A DNA stretch of 64,000 bases, from positions 124,001-188,000 of the forward strand of contig NZ_STGI01000007.1 in the NCBI RefSeq assembly GCF_004804275.1. Direction: 5' to 3'. Shown one piece after another: positions 16,553 to 25,619 of the stretch (position 1 is its first letter; the number at the start of each line of letters is the position of its first letter). The translations under genes and the position numbers were made by a program. The DNA is from Herbaspirillum sp. ST 5-3 (lineage in GTDB: Bacteria; Pseudomonadota; Gammaproteobacteria; Burkholderiales; Burkholderiaceae_D). The notes beneath the pieces are model-generated. The model did not search any database. It had not been told where the DNA came from and was given only the letters and a program-made list of their open reading frames with translations.

Positions 16553-18715
16553 TTGCCTGCTGCAATCAGGGGCCAGAATTTCGGTCAGTTTACCGATGTC
16601 CAGCGGCTTGGCGAAATGATGATCGAATCCTGCCTTCTGGGCTGAGATGCGATCCCGCTCCTGGGCATAACCGGTGACCGCGATCAGCAGGGACGAGGTC
16701 AGGCCGCCCTTGGTGCGAAGGTATTGCGCAACCTGATAGCCATCCATTGCGGGCATGCCGATGTCGAGAATCACGACATCCGGCCTGAGTTTTTCGGCTT
16801 TATCGATTGCACTTAAGCCGTCGTTCGCAACATGAACATTGTGTCCGGTAACCTTAAGAAATTCGCTCAGGGATTCGGCGGCATCGATGTTGTCGTCCAC
16901 GATCAGTATGGTGCGCGGCTGCGAATTACGCATCTGGTGATCGATAGAGGCTGTCGGCTGTGGAGCAATGCGCGAAGTTGTTGTACTCCGCAACGGCAAC
17001 GTCACTACGAATTCGCTGCCGCGACCATAGCCTTCGCTATGCGCCCGCACGGTTCCGCCATGGAGTTGCACGAGGCTGCGCACGAGGGTGAGCCCGAGTC
17101 CAAGTCCGCCGCGCGCTTTCGGCAGCGATGCCACGTCCTGCACGAACAGATCGAAGACCTTTTCGCGAAGGTCTGGCGCAATGCCGATGCCATTGTCGCT
17201 GACGCTAAGCTGCAGCGTGTCTCCTTCGTTACGTGCGCTGAATGAAATGCATCCGCCGGTATCGGTGTACTTGGCGGCGTTGTGCAGCAGGTTGGCAAGA
17301 ACTTGCGCCAGGCGGGCTGAGTCTCCGTGGAGGTAAACGGGATCGGCTGGCAGGTTTATTGTGAGATGGTGTCGCCGTTCGTTGATGAGCGGCCTGGCGA
17401 TTTCAATTGCGCGTTCGACAACGAAGTCGAGCGAGATCCTTTCCATTTTGAGTGTGATCTTGCCGCGGGTGATGCGCGAGACATCAAGAAGATCATCGAC
17501 CAGACGTGTCAGGATGGACACCTGCCGTGCAATTGTCTCGCGTGAACGCGCGACGAGAGTCATGTCTGTGCCATAAATGCGCATCAGCTCGAGCGAGTTC
17601 ATGATGGGTGCGAGCGGATTGCGCAATTCGTGACCGAGCATCGCAAGAAATTCATCCTTGCGCCGATCGATGTCGGCCAGTTCATGCAGTTTCCGAGCAA
17701 GTTCTTCTTCCAGCCGAACGCGGTCTGTCACGTCGCGCATCAAGCAGCGCGTGGAGACGAACTCGCCGTCCAAAACCAAAGCGTTCGAACGCATCAGTAC
17801 ATGCTTGATTGATCCGTCCTTGCAGCGCATTCTGGCCGGGTAATCGTACAGCGTCTCGCCGGACCGCAACTTGCTGCAGATGTCGTCGATCGCCTCACGG
17901 TCGGCATGGAATTCGGCGATATGGTGACCGATAAACTCTTCGGGCGCATATCCGAGCAGTTCCAGTTCGGTCCGGTTCGCCCAAAGGATCGTGCCATCCG
18001 GGCCAACGCGATGCATGCCTTCAAGGGCATTCTCCAGAAAGTCGGACAGTTCCTGTTCTCTGCGCTGCAATGCATGCTCGGTCTCTTTGCGCCGCGCCAC
18101 TTCGGATTCAAGTGCATTCGATTTCTGTTGCAGAGTGGCGATCGCGCGATGCAATTCGTCTTCGTTCGCAGGAAGACGAAAACCCTCCGCGGGTTGTACG
18201 TGGGTGTGCGCATCGCAGATCGCCGTGAAGGTCTTGCTGTGCTCTTCGCTGGAGAAAACATTCATCGGATAACCGCAAAGGAGCGAGAATGGATATTCGC
18301 GTGCCAGATCGGTCCATAACTGTTCGAGACGAATCGCTGCGTCCTGCCTGCCTTCCGTGCACAGTAATGCCACCATTTCTCCGTACGCATGCACATGTCG
18401 TTTACCTTGTTTCGATGCGCGCTTCATCACTTCGCCGAGGACTTCCTTGAAGAGGATGTCGTCCGGCCAGCCGTCGATCATGATCCGTGACAGTGTCTCC
18501 TGTGCGTCGAGAGAAAAATATTGATCACATGCGGATTTGAAAGCGCTTCCTGGTACCAGGCCTGGCGAGAATTTTCTTTCGAGGCTGTCGAGACGTGGCT
18601 TCGATGCGATGACAACAGCCACGTTCCCGGCATGCAGGCATGGGCCGATGAAGCCCCATATCTCCTCAACAAGGAATGCCTCATCATCATAAAATTGAAC
18701 CAGATGTTCGCCCAT
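16550..18715 (-). CDS. Hybrid sensor histidine kinase with MEDS, PAS, HisKA, HATPase and receiver domains
   Basis: A 721-residue cytoplasmic hybrid kinase without membrane segments. Residues about 1-165 are a MEDS-like sensor domain (start M-G-E-H-L-V-Q-F-Y-D-D-E), as in DcmR-type and circadian-input proteins. A PAS domain with a PAC segment follows (about 205-330). The phosphoacceptor His is in M-L-G-H-E-L-R-N-P (about 361). The ATPase has N-L-L-H-N-A-A-K-Y and D-N-G-I-G-I. A C-terminal receiver carries V-D-D-N and V-I-L-D-I-G-M-P (Asp about 650). The frame stays open to 18901, but ATG 18715, with AAGG upstream, begins the conserved domain. No partner regulator is adjacent; the signal is unknown. 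Confidence 0.88.
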   Translation of the reverse strand: MGEHLVQFYDDEAFLVEEIWGFIGPCLHAGNVAVVIASKPRLDSLERKFSPGLVPGSAFKSACDQYFSLDAQETLSRIMIDGWPDDILFKEVLGEVMKRASKQGKRHVHAYGEMVALLCTEGRQDAAIRLEQLWTDLAREYPFSLLCGYPMNVFSSEEHSKTFTAICDAHTHVQPAEGFRLPANEDELHRAIATLQQKSNALESEVARRKETEHALQRREQELSDFLENALEGMHRVGPDGTILWANRTELELLGYAPEEFIGHHIAEFHADREAIDDICSKLRSGETLYDYPARMRCKDGSIKHVLMRSNALVLDGEFVSTRCLMRDVTDRVRLEEELARKLHELADIDRRKDEFLAMLGHELRNPLAPIMNSLELMRIYGTDMTLVARSRETIARQVSILTRLVDDLLDVSRITRGKITLKMERISLDFVVERAIEIARPLINERRHHLTINLPADPVYLHGDSARLAQVLANLLHNAAKYTDTGGCISFSARNEGDTLQLSVSDNGIGIAPDLREKVFDLFVQDVASLPKARGGLGLGLTLVRSLVQLHGGTVRAHSEGYGRGSEFVVTLPLRSTTTSRIAPQPTASIDHQMRNSQPRTILIVDDNIDAAESLSEFLKVTGHNVHVANDGLSAIDKAEKLRPDVVILDIGMPAMDGYQVAQYLRTKGGLTSSLLIAVTGYAQERDRISAQKAGFDHHFAKPLDIGKLTEILAPDCSRQ

Positions 18716-19269
18716 TGGGGATTTACCTTGCAGTGCGTTAATTCGAACAGCCCGAACTTGCCATACGTTTGGAGTATCTCGCGAGTGAGACGGGCAATAG
18801 AGGTAGCGCGCGACGGAAAGCGCGGTGGTCCGTGGATTGCATCCCTTAGGTGGATCCGGCTGCTGCCTTGCTGCATCGTAATCTGATAGACCCTGCAACA
18901 ATTCAAGAGCGCAGGGCGAAGCTCGGCTATCGCATTGGCTTAGGTCATGAGCCGTACCGATTGCTTACACAATTTGTCAGGAGATCGACGCGCAAATTGG
19001 ATCCTTGTGTTGAGGCGGTATCACGCTGCGACCATGTCTGGCCCTGTCATTAAGAGCGAAAAACGTCTCAAGCGTTCAGCCATACGGACTATTCATTTGC
19101 ATATTTATCACCTTGGTTGGACTATGCTGTGTTCGGTTTTGGACAGGCAAGGAAATCGCACGGGCGTGGCAAAACGTAGGCTTGAAGACAATGTTGCCGA
19201 AGAGCATCTATAATCAGGCAAACTTGTTAGCTTGGAATCGGTTTTCCCAATGGTCAAGATGGAGATGAT
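18716..19269. other. Intergenic region between divergent kinase and sigma-54 activator genes
   Basis: There is no credible gene in these 554 bases; short frames here lack ribosome-binding sites and recognisable protein sequence. The region must hold the promoters of both flanking genes. A TATAAT at 19209-19214 is the best -10 candidate for the activator, but no good -35 lies at 16-18 bp (TTGAAG at 19182 is 21 bp away). GGAG stands eight bases before the activator ATG. Confidence 0.6.
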
Positions 19270-20712
19270 ATGAAGACGTCTGTCGGTTCTTCCTGGGACG
19301 TGGACAGCTTCCTGCGGGTAGGAATGCAATCTCTTCTCGACTTGTTCGATGATTCCTGTGAAGGAACCATGGCGGTCGATGATCAGGGGCGCATCGCCTG
19401 GATCAATGACAAATACGTGGCGTTCCTCGGGCTCAAGAGTCCGGACGACGCGCTGGGGAAACCCGTGGAAGAGATCATTCCGAATAGCCGCATGCGCGAG
19501 GTCGTGCAGACCGGCAGACCTATTCTGTTGGACATCATGATGATCCGTGACCAGCCTTTGGTGGTAATGCGGATTCCCATGAAGGATGAGGCCGGCAAGA
19601 TTATCGGCGCGCTTGGATTTGCGCTGTATGACCGCTTGCAGCGCCTGAAGCCGCTGGTGTCGAAGTTCGCCGAACTGCAGTGGGCGCTGGCCAATACCAA
19701 GAAAGAGCTGGCGCAGCTGCGCCATACCAAGTACTCCATATCCAGCTTTGTCGGCGTCAGCCCGGTCTCGCTCGAGCTCAAGCATCGTGCTCGGAGGGCG
19801 GCACAACTTGACACCACGGTGCTGCTGCTCGGCGAAACCGGCAGCGGCAAGGAACTGCTCGCGCACGGCATTCATGCCGCATCGGGCCGGGCCGGCAAGG
19901 CTTTTGTCGGCATCAACATTGCGGCAGTGCCTGAGACCCTGCTGGAGGCGGAATTCTTCGGCGTGGCGCCGGGTGCATACACCGGAGCGGATCGCAAGGG
20001 AAGGGATGGGAAATTCAAGATCGCCGATGGCGGAACATTGTTCCTCGATGAGGTGGGCGACATGCCATTGCAGGTGCAGGCCAAGTTGTTGCGCGTCTTG
20101 CAGGAACAGGAAATCGAACCGCTCGGGTCCAACAAGATCATCAAGGTGGATGTACGGGTGATCGCAGCCACCAGTCATGACCTCAAGCAGCTGGTCGCCG
20201 ATGGAAAGTTCCGGTCCGACTTGTATTATCGGTTGAACGTGCTGCCCATTCTTCTGCCGCCTTTGCGAGAGCGACTCGGCGATCTGGACGCCTTGTGCGA
20301 ACATCTTCTGGAGCAGATTGCGACGCGCACCGGCATGCCGCAACGGGAGCTCACGCCATCGGCGCGCGCTTTCCTCGCCTCGTATAGTTGGCCCGGCAAC
20401 GTGCGCGAACTGCGCAACGCACTGGAACAGGCGGGAATGTTGACGGACAGTATCGCGCTGTCCGCGGAGGATTTTGCGACCATTCTCTCGATGGATTCCA
20501 AGACGACGTTGCCGAGTGGCGCAACGACAAACGGCGATTCCAAGGCAAGCATTCGTCCGCTGGCCGACGCTGTCGCTGAAGTAGAGAAGCAGGCGATTCG
20601 ATCAGCGCTGGAAAGCACTGGAGGCAACAAGGCATTGGCCGCGCGACTGCTCGGCATTTCGCGGGCAACCCTCTATCAAAAAATCACCGATTTCAAGTTG
20701 TTGTCTGATTAA
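19270..20712 (+). CDS. PAS domain-containing sigma-54-dependent transcriptional activator
   Basis: A 480-residue bacterial enhancer-binding protein. It has an N-terminal PAS domain (about 20-125), a short coiled linker, and the AAA+ domain (about 155-375) with Walker A G-E-T-G-S-G-K-E (about 187), the sigma-54-contacting loop G-A-Y-T-G-A (about 234, a common variant of GAFTGA) and Walker B G-T-L-F-L-D-E (about 255). A C-terminal Fis-type helix-turn-helix follows (N-K-A-L-A-A-R-L-L-G-I-S-R-A-T-L-Y, about 440-478). It has no receiver, so it probably senses a small molecule through PAS. Directly downstream are tandem inverted repeats and a consensus -24/-12 promoter driving the SDR-to-synthetase genes, its probable target. 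Confidence 0.93.
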   Translation: MKTSVGSSWDVDSFLRVGMQSLLDLFDDSCEGTMAVDDQGRIAWINDKYVAFLGLKSPDDALGKPVEEIIPNSRMREVVQTGRPILLDIMMIRDQPLVVMRIPMKDEAGKIIGALGFALYDRLQRLKPLVSKFAELQWALANTKKELAQLRHTKYSISSFVGVSPVSLELKHRARRAAQLDTTVLLLGETGSGKELLAHGIHAASGRAGKAFVGINIAAVPETLLEAEFFGVAPGAYTGADRKGRDGKFKIADGGTLFLDEVGDMPLQVQAKLLRVLQEQEIEPLGSNKIIKVDVRVIAATSHDLKQLVADGKFRSDLYYRLNVLPILLPPLRERLGDLDALCEHLLEQIATRTGMPQRELTPSARAFLASYSWPGNVRELRNALEQAGMLTDSIALSAEDFATILSMDSKTTLPSGATTNGDSKASIRPLADAVAEVEKQAIRSALESTGGNKALAARLLGISRATLYQKITDFKLLSD

Positions 20713-20737
20713 TAGACATATGTACAATTAACAGACA
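20702..20737 (+). promoter_or_regulatory. Tandem inverted repeats, predicted activator-binding sites (UAS)
   Basis: Site 1 is TGTCT-N7-AGACA (20702-20718), overlapping the activator stop codon. Site 2 is TGTAC-N7-AGACA (20721-20737). Both are 17 bp with the same 7-bp spacer, and their centres are 19 bp apart. They lie about 207 and 188 bp upstream of the predicted sigma-54 transcription start, the usual distance for enhancer sites. Confidence 0.6.
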
Positions 20738-20766
20738 TTTTTGAAATCCGTTATAATTCAAAGAGA

Positions 20767-20779
20767 TATCAAGATATAA
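20767..20779 (+). promoter_or_regulatory. Near-consensus IHF-binding box
   Basis: TATCAA-N4-TAA matches the IHF consensus WATCAANNNNTTR except at one position. It lies between the tandem repeats and the -24/-12 element, in an A/T-rich stretch, where a DNA bend would bring activator and polymerase together. Confidence 0.4.
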
Positions 20780-20890
20780 CTTAAATGTGTTTAAAGTTTG
20801 AGCACATTTTCCTTCACATTTGGCTTCTCTACCGGTCATTATGTTGATCGTCTTGGTCTAATTCCTTTTAAATCAAAGGCTTAGTTTCAT

Positions 20891-20905
20891 TGGCACGGCA
20901 ATTGC
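20891..20905 (+). promoter_or_regulatory. Sigma-54 (-24/-12) promoter of the 3-hydroxybutyrate-type gene train
   Basis: TGGCACG-N4-TTGC matches the sigma-54 consensus exactly, with the GG and GC dinucleotides separated by the required 10 bp. The predicted transcription start is near 20917, 84 bases before the GTG of the SDR gene. An enhancer-binding protein gene ends 180 bases upstream. Confidence 0.85.
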
Positions 20906-21000
20906 CATTAGTGATTATTCGCTGATGGTGGCCAAGCTGATGCAGTCAAACCAAAAACCTGCTTGCCTTCATCTTTCTGGAAGTTGATGACGGAGGCAAG

Positions 21001-21738
21001 GTGCGGCTCTCAAACAAGGTAGCGCTCATCACGGGCGCAAGCAAAGGTATCGGCAAGGCAACCGCACTCAAGTTTGCACGGGAGGGCGCGAAGGTCGTTG
21101 TTTGCGACCTCGACGATTCAGTGGCTGAAACGGTTGCGCAGATCCGCCTGCAAGGCGGGCAGGCGATTGGCTTCAAGGTAGACGTAACCAAGGCGGAGAG
21201 CATCGAATCGATGGTGCGCAGCGCCTTGACCAGCTACGGGCATATCGACGTGCTCGTCAACAACGCCGGCATTGTCGCCGATGCGCAACTCAAGAAGATG
21301 ACCGACGAACAGTTCGACAAGGTCATCGACGTCAACCTGAAGGGCACCTACAACTGCACCAAGGCCGTGGTGGACGCCATGATCGAGAGGAAGGCGGGCG
21401 TGGTCCTCAACGCCTCATCGATCGTCGGCATCTACGGCAACTTCGGACAGACCAATTACGCGGCCAGCAAGTTCGGTGTCATCGGCATGGCAAAAACCTG
21501 GGCGCGCGAACTGGGGCGGCATGGCATCCGTGTCAATGCGGTCTGCCCTGGATTCATCGAAACCTCCATTCTCAAATCAATGCCGGAGAAAGTCATTCGC
21601 GAGCTGGAAGAGCGCGTGCCGCTTGGTCGGCTTGGCAAACCGGAAGAGATCGCGAGCACCTTCGCCTTTCTCGCATCGGATGAAGCGAGTTACATCAATG
21701 GTGCGGTCATCGAAGTATGCGGAGGGATGACATTGTAG
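21001..21738 (+). CDS. SDR-family dehydrogenase/reductase (FabG/PhaB-like)
   Basis: A 245-residue classical short-chain dehydrogenase. T-G-A-S-K-G-I-G-K-A binds cofactor, N-N-A-G-I-V-A-D follows, the catalytic Ser is in N-A-S-S-I-V-G, and Y-A-A-S-K gives Tyr153 and Lys157; the C-terminus is S-Y-I-N-G-A-V-I-E-V-C-G-G. It is closest in pattern to 3-oxoacyl-ACP or acetoacetyl-CoA reductases, but in this setting it may oxidise a 3-hydroxyacid or 3-hydroxyacyl-CoA. The start is GTG 21001 with GGAGG five bases upstream. It is the first gene behind the sigma-54 promoter. The 103-base gap to the hydrolase is short and unmarked by a terminator. Confidence 0.88.
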   Translation: MRLSNKVALITGASKGIGKATALKFAREGAKVVVCDLDDSVAETVAQIRLQGGQAIGFKVDVTKAESIESMVRSALTSYGHIDVLVNNAGIVADAQLKKMTDEQFDKVIDVNLKGTYNCTKAVVDAMIERKAGVVLNASSIVGIYGNFGQTNYAASKFGVIGMAKTWARELGRHGIRVNAVCPGFIETSILKSMPEKVIRELEERVPLGRLGKPEEIASTFAFLASDEASYINGAVIEVCGGMTL

Positions 21739-21829
21739 AGACGGAAAGTATCGGTTGTGCGGTGTGAAGTTCCAAAAAAAATCAACAGCCCGGCTGGCAA
21801 CGGCGGGCACCTTCAAGGAGCGAGACGAC

Positions 21830-23971
21830 ATGGCGACACGCAGGACATTGGGATTTTCTTCATTGGTGGCAGCAGGGCTGCTTGCCGGATGTGGTGGCGG
21901 CGACTCGTCGCCGATCGAACTGGGTCAGGTGAATACACTGCCTTCGTTTGTGAAGGGCAGCGTCAGCAGCCAGACCTACGACGGCAACAGCGATGACCTG
22001 CTCACCGCAGGTCTCGGCACGAGCGGTCTGCAAGGCGCGGCACCGGCCTTTGCCAATGCTTCCAGCCCGACTGCGTCGGAACTGCGCAAGTCGGCCATCT
22101 ACAACAACTACCGCGCGCTGGTCGATGTCAACGCAAACGGAGGGTACGGCACATTGTTCGGGCCGAACGTGGGCACGGATGGCGTCGCGACCACCGGTTC
22201 CGGCAAGATCGCGGGCAAGGAATACATTGCTTATGCCGACGATGGCAGCGGGCTGCAGAATGTCGTGTTGATGGTCCAGGTTCCGAATACTTTCGATGCC
22301 AGCAAGCCGTGCGTGGTCACTGCAACTTCGTCCGGCTCGCGCGGAATTTACGGCGCGATCGGTACGTCCGGCGAATGGGGCCTCAAGCACGGTTGTGCGG
22401 TTGCCTACACCGACAAGGGCACCGGCAATGGCTATCACGATTTGATGGCCAACAAGGTCACGCTGATCACCGGCGTGCCAGCCGATGCCGCGACAGCGGG
22501 AACTGCCGCGCACTTCAAGGCCGTACTGACCGACGCGGCTCGCACTGCCTACAATGCGCTGTTCCCGAACCGCGTCGCCTACAAGCACGCCCATTCACAG
22601 CAGAATCCGGAAAAGGATTGGGGCAAGAACACATTGCAGGCCGTCGAGTTCGCTTTCTATGTCCTCAACGAGCAATACGGCACCAGCTCCGGTGGTGTGA
22701 AGGTGCGCACGATCGCACCGTCGAATACCAAGGTCATCGCTTCGAGCGTGTCGAATGGCGCCGGTGCTGCGCTGATGGCGGCCGAGCAGGACACGCAAGG
22801 TTTCATCGACGCAGTCGTGGTGACAGAGCCGAACGCCCAGCCGAAATCCACCGCGGGCCTGACCATCAAGCGCGGCAGTACGGCAGTCAGCACGATTGGC
22901 AAGCCACTGATCGACTACTTCACCTACGCCAACCTGTACCAGGGATGCGCATCGCTCGCAGTGCCGAACAGCCCGGGCTCCGCTTTGCTGTCAACCACTA
23001 ACGCGACGAACCGTTGCTCGGCGTTGGCGGCAAAAGGGCTGTTGTCGGGCGCAACCACTGCCGAGCAGGCAGCCGATGCACTGGCAAAGATGCATGCTTA
23101 TGGATGGGAGGCGGAGCAGGACGTATTGCACTCGTCACACTATCGCCTCGCTACACCCTCGATCGCGATGACTTATACCAACGCACTTGGCCGGTTTGGT
23201 GTAGCCGACAATCTGTGCGGCTTCAGCTTCGCAGCAACCGATTCCAGCGGCAATGTGGCTGCACAAAATCCGGCCGTGCAAGCTGGCTTGTTCGGTTCCG
23301 GCAATGGCGTTCCGCCGACCAGCGGCGTCAACATTGTCTATAACGACTCGGTTGGCGGCGCCAAACTCGATCTGCTTGCCACCTCGCCCTCGACCAACCT
23401 GACGGATTTCGCGCTTGACGGCGCTCTCTGCCAGCGTGCGCTTGTCACGGGCAAAGATCCGGTAACCGGTGCTGCGCTGACCGGCGACATGCTTGCGAAG
23501 TCGCAGCGCGTACAGCAAGGTATCGCGGAAGTTCAGCTCAATGGCAACCTGCGCAACAAGCCGACCCTGATCGTCGCAGGGCGAAGCGATGCACTTCTCC
23601 CGATCAACCAGACCTCGCGCGCTTATTTCGGCACATTGCAGATGTCAGGTTCCGGTGCCAACGCGCGCTATATCGAGGTGGAGAACGCCAACCACTTCGA
23701 CACCTTTATCGACAATCCGCTGTTGCCCGGCTATGACAGCAGGCTGATCCCGCTGCATTACTACCTGATTCAGGCGCTCGACAGAATGTGGGCTTACCTG
23801 AATAACGGCACCGCGCTGCCTGGCAGTCAGGTTGTGCGTACCACGCCACGCGGAGGCAGTCCCGGTTCGGCGCCGGCGCTCACGGCTGCCAACATGCCGT
23901 CGATCGCGACGACGCCCGCGGCAGCCAACACGATCAGCTTTGAAAACAATACGCTCGCGATTCCGAACTGA
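21830..23971 (+). CDS. D-(-)-3-hydroxybutyrate oligomer hydrolase, predicted lipoprotein
   Basis: A 713-residue protein of the 3HB-oligomer hydrolase family (family proteins are about 700 residues), which cleaves soluble (R)-3-hydroxybutyrate oligomers. The N-terminus has a lipoprotein signal with lipobox L-L-A-G-C followed by G-G-G-D, with no Asp at +2, so outer-membrane anchoring is likely. The probable nucleophile is the Ser in S-S-V-S-N-G-A-G (about 307); a late H-F-D-T-F-I supplies a candidate His. ATG 21830 has GGAG upstream; an earlier ATG in the frame lacks a site. Placement between an SDR and an ABC importer suggests release of monomers for uptake. The family is recognised from overall pattern, not a search. 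Confidence 0.8.
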   Translation: MATRRTLGFSSLVAAGLLAGCGGGDSSPIELGQVNTLPSFVKGSVSSQTYDGNSDDLLTAGLGTSGLQGAAPAFANASSPTASELRKSAIYNNYRALVDVNANGGYGTLFGPNVGTDGVATTGSGKIAGKEYIAYADDGSGLQNVVLMVQVPNTFDASKPCVVTATSSGSRGIYGAIGTSGEWGLKHGCAVAYTDKGTGNGYHDLMANKVTLITGVPADAATAGTAAHFKAVLTDAARTAYNALFPNRVAYKHAHSQQNPEKDWGKNTLQAVEFAFYVLNEQYGTSSGGVKVRTIAPSNTKVIASSVSNGAGAALMAAEQDTQGFIDAVVVTEPNAQPKSTAGLTIKRGSTAVSTIGKPLIDYFTYANLYQGCASLAVPNSPGSALLSTTNATNRCSALAAKGLLSGATTAEQAADALAKMHAYGWEAEQDVLHSSHYRLATPSIAMTYTNALGRFGVADNLCGFSFAATDSSGNVAAQNPAVQAGLFGSGNGVPPTSGVNIVYNDSVGGAKLDLLATSPSTNLTDFALDGALCQRALVTGKDPVTGAALTGDMLAKSQRVQQGIAEVQLNGNLRNKPTLIVAGRSDALLPINQTSRAYFGTLQMSGSGANARYIEVENANHFDTFIDNPLLPGYDSRLIPLHYYLIQALDRMWAYLNNGTALPGSQVVRTTPRGGSPGSAPALTAANMPSIATTPAAANTISFENNTLAIPN

Positions 23972-24090
23972 TCGGTCGTGAGAGCGCACGCGTCCGGCAC
24001 GATCCAACACGACAAGGCCGGCGTGTGCGGAGCCTCGCGCAACACGCATGAAAAGCGCAACAAGCAACGCAGCAACATTGGAGAAAATGG

Positions 24091-24864
24091 ATGGCAAGCG
24101 AAGTCATACTTGAGACGAGGAACCTGACCAAAGGCTTCAAGGGGTTCATCGCAGTAAATGACGTCAACTTCAAGGTCAGGCGCGGTTCTATTCACGCCCT
24201 GATCGGGCCGAACGGCGCGGGCAAGACGACGTTTTTCAACCTGCTGACGAAATTCCTGACGCCGACGGCGGGATCGATTTTATACAACGGCGACGATATT
24301 ACTGCATTGGCACCCGAACAGATCGCGCATCGGGGTGTGATTCGTTCGTTCCAGATCTCCGCTGTCTTTCCGCATCTTACGGTCCTTGAAAACGTGCGCA
24401 TCGGCTTGCAGCGCGCGCTCGGCACTTCCTTCCATTTCTGGAAGAGCGAACGGACGCTGGCGCAGTTGAATCAGCGCGCGCTCGAACTGCTGGCCGAAGT
24501 CGATCTGGAGAGCTTCGCCGACACCATGACCGTGGACTTGCCTTACGGACGCAAGCGCGCGCTCGAGATTGCGACGACCCTTGCGATGGAACCTGAGCTG
24601 ATGCTGCTCGACGAGCCGACCCAGGGCATGGGCCATGAGGACGTCCACCGCGTCACCGAATTGATCAAGAAGGTCTCGACCGGCCGCACCATCCTGATGG
24701 TGGAGCACAACATGAGCGTCGTGTCGGGTATCTGCGACAAGATTTCTGTCCTTCAGCGCGGATCGCTGCTCGCTGAAGGCACCTACGAAGAAGTATCGAG
24801 CAATCCGCAGGTGATGGAAGCCTACATGGGCACCAGCGCGGGCGAACTGGAAGGAGCGCATTGA
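24091..24864 (+). CDS. ABC transporter ATP-binding protein, LivG type
   Basis: A 257-residue ATPase of the branched-chain amino acid/amide transporter family. The Walker A G-P-N-G-A-G-K-T-T (about 39) is intact, the signature region reads L-P-Y-G-R-K-R-A-L-E-I-A, and Walker B is L-M-L-L-D-E-P-T-Q-G-M. The LivG-type C-terminal tail (V-M-E-A-Y-M-G) is present. It overlaps the next ATPase gene by one base (TGATG), a sign of coupled translation. It is part of a complete importer with two permeases and two binding proteins; the substrate is probably an organic acid rather than leucine, judged from the neighbours. The 119-base gap before it contains an imperfect GC-rich inverted repeat but no T run. 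Confidence 0.9.
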   Translation: MASEVILETRNLTKGFKGFIAVNDVNFKVRRGSIHALIGPNGAGKTTFFNLLTKFLTPTAGSILYNGDDITALAPEQIAHRGVIRSFQISAVFPHLTVLENVRIGLQRALGTSFHFWKSERTLAQLNQRALELLAEVDLESFADTMTVDLPYGRKRALEIATTLAMEPELMLLDEPTQGMGHEDVHRVTELIKKVSTGRTILMVEHNMSVVSGICDKISVLQRGSLLAEGTYEEVSSNPQVMEAYMGTSAGELEGAH

Positions 24865-25574
24865 TGGCTGCGGCTGCACTTGAAATCAAGAACCTCAAGG
24901 CCTGGTACGGCGAGTCGCATATTCTGCATGACGTCAATCTGTCCGTGCAGCCGGGCGAAGTCGTTACCCTGCTCGGGCGCAACGGCGCGGGACGCACGAC
25001 GACTCTTCGCTCCATCATGGGGCTGACTGGCACGCGCGAGGGATCGATCAAGCTCAACGGCGTTGAATCGATCGGCTTGCCGACGCATAAGGTCGCCCAT
25101 CTCGGCGTCGGATATTGCCCGGAAGAGCGCGGCATCTTCTCGTCCTTGTCCACCGAGGAAAACCTGATGTTGCCGCCGATGGTGTCGAAGACCTCGAAGG
25201 GCATGTCAGTCGAGGAGATCTACAAGATGTTTCCGAATCTCGAAGAACGTCGTTCCAGCCAAGGCACACGCCTGTCCGGCGGCGAGCAGCAGATGCTGGC
25301 CGTGGCGCGCATCCTGCGCACCGGCGCGCGTCTCTTGCTCTTGGATGAAATTTCCGAGGGCCTGGCACCCGTCATCGTGCAGGCACTCGCACGCATGATC
25401 ACTACCCTGAAGGAAAAGGGCTACACGATCGTGATGGTGGAACAGAACTTCCGCTTCGCCGCACCCCTGGCGGATCGGTTTTATGTGATGGAGCACGGGC
25501 ATATTGTCGAGTCCTTTGCATCATCGCAGCTGGAGTCGAAGATGCCTGTTCTGCACGAACTGCTGGGTGTCTGA
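24864..25574 (+). CDS. ABC transporter ATP-binding protein, LivF type, with Walker A Lys replaced by Arg
   Basis: A 236-residue second ATPase. The Walker A loop reads G-R-N-G-A-G-R-T-T-T: the invariant lysine (residue 44, codon CGC 24993-24995) is arginine. The signature L-S-G-G-E-Q-Q-M-L-A-V-A-R and Walker B L-L-L-L-D-E-I-S-E-G-L-A-P are intact. The start is ATG 24864, overlapping the livG-type stop. The Lys-to-Arg change usually weakens or abolishes hydrolysis in P-loop proteins, so either one catalytic site in the heterodimer is impaired or this branch tolerates Arg. The rest of the sequence shows no decay. Confidence 0.9.
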   Translation: MAAAALEIKNLKAWYGESHILHDVNLSVQPGEVVTLLGRNGAGRTTTLRSIMGLTGTREGSIKLNGVESIGLPTHKVAHLGVGYCPEERGIFSSLSTEENLMLPPMVSKTSKGMSVEEIYKMFPNLEERRSSQGTRLSGGEQQMLAVARILRTGARLLLLDEISEGLAPVIVQALARMITTLKEKGYTIVMVEQNFRFAAPLADRFYVMEHGHIVESFASSQLESKMPVLHELLGV

Positions 25575-25619
25575 GAATAGATGTGCCGTTGTAACACTAC
25601 CTAAAACAGAGGAGAAATA

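Noticed and set aside
18716-18901. A 62-residue N-terminal extension of the histidine kinase.
   Set aside because: The extra sequence has no domain or composition signature, and ATG 18715 has an AAGG upstream and begins the MEDS domain.
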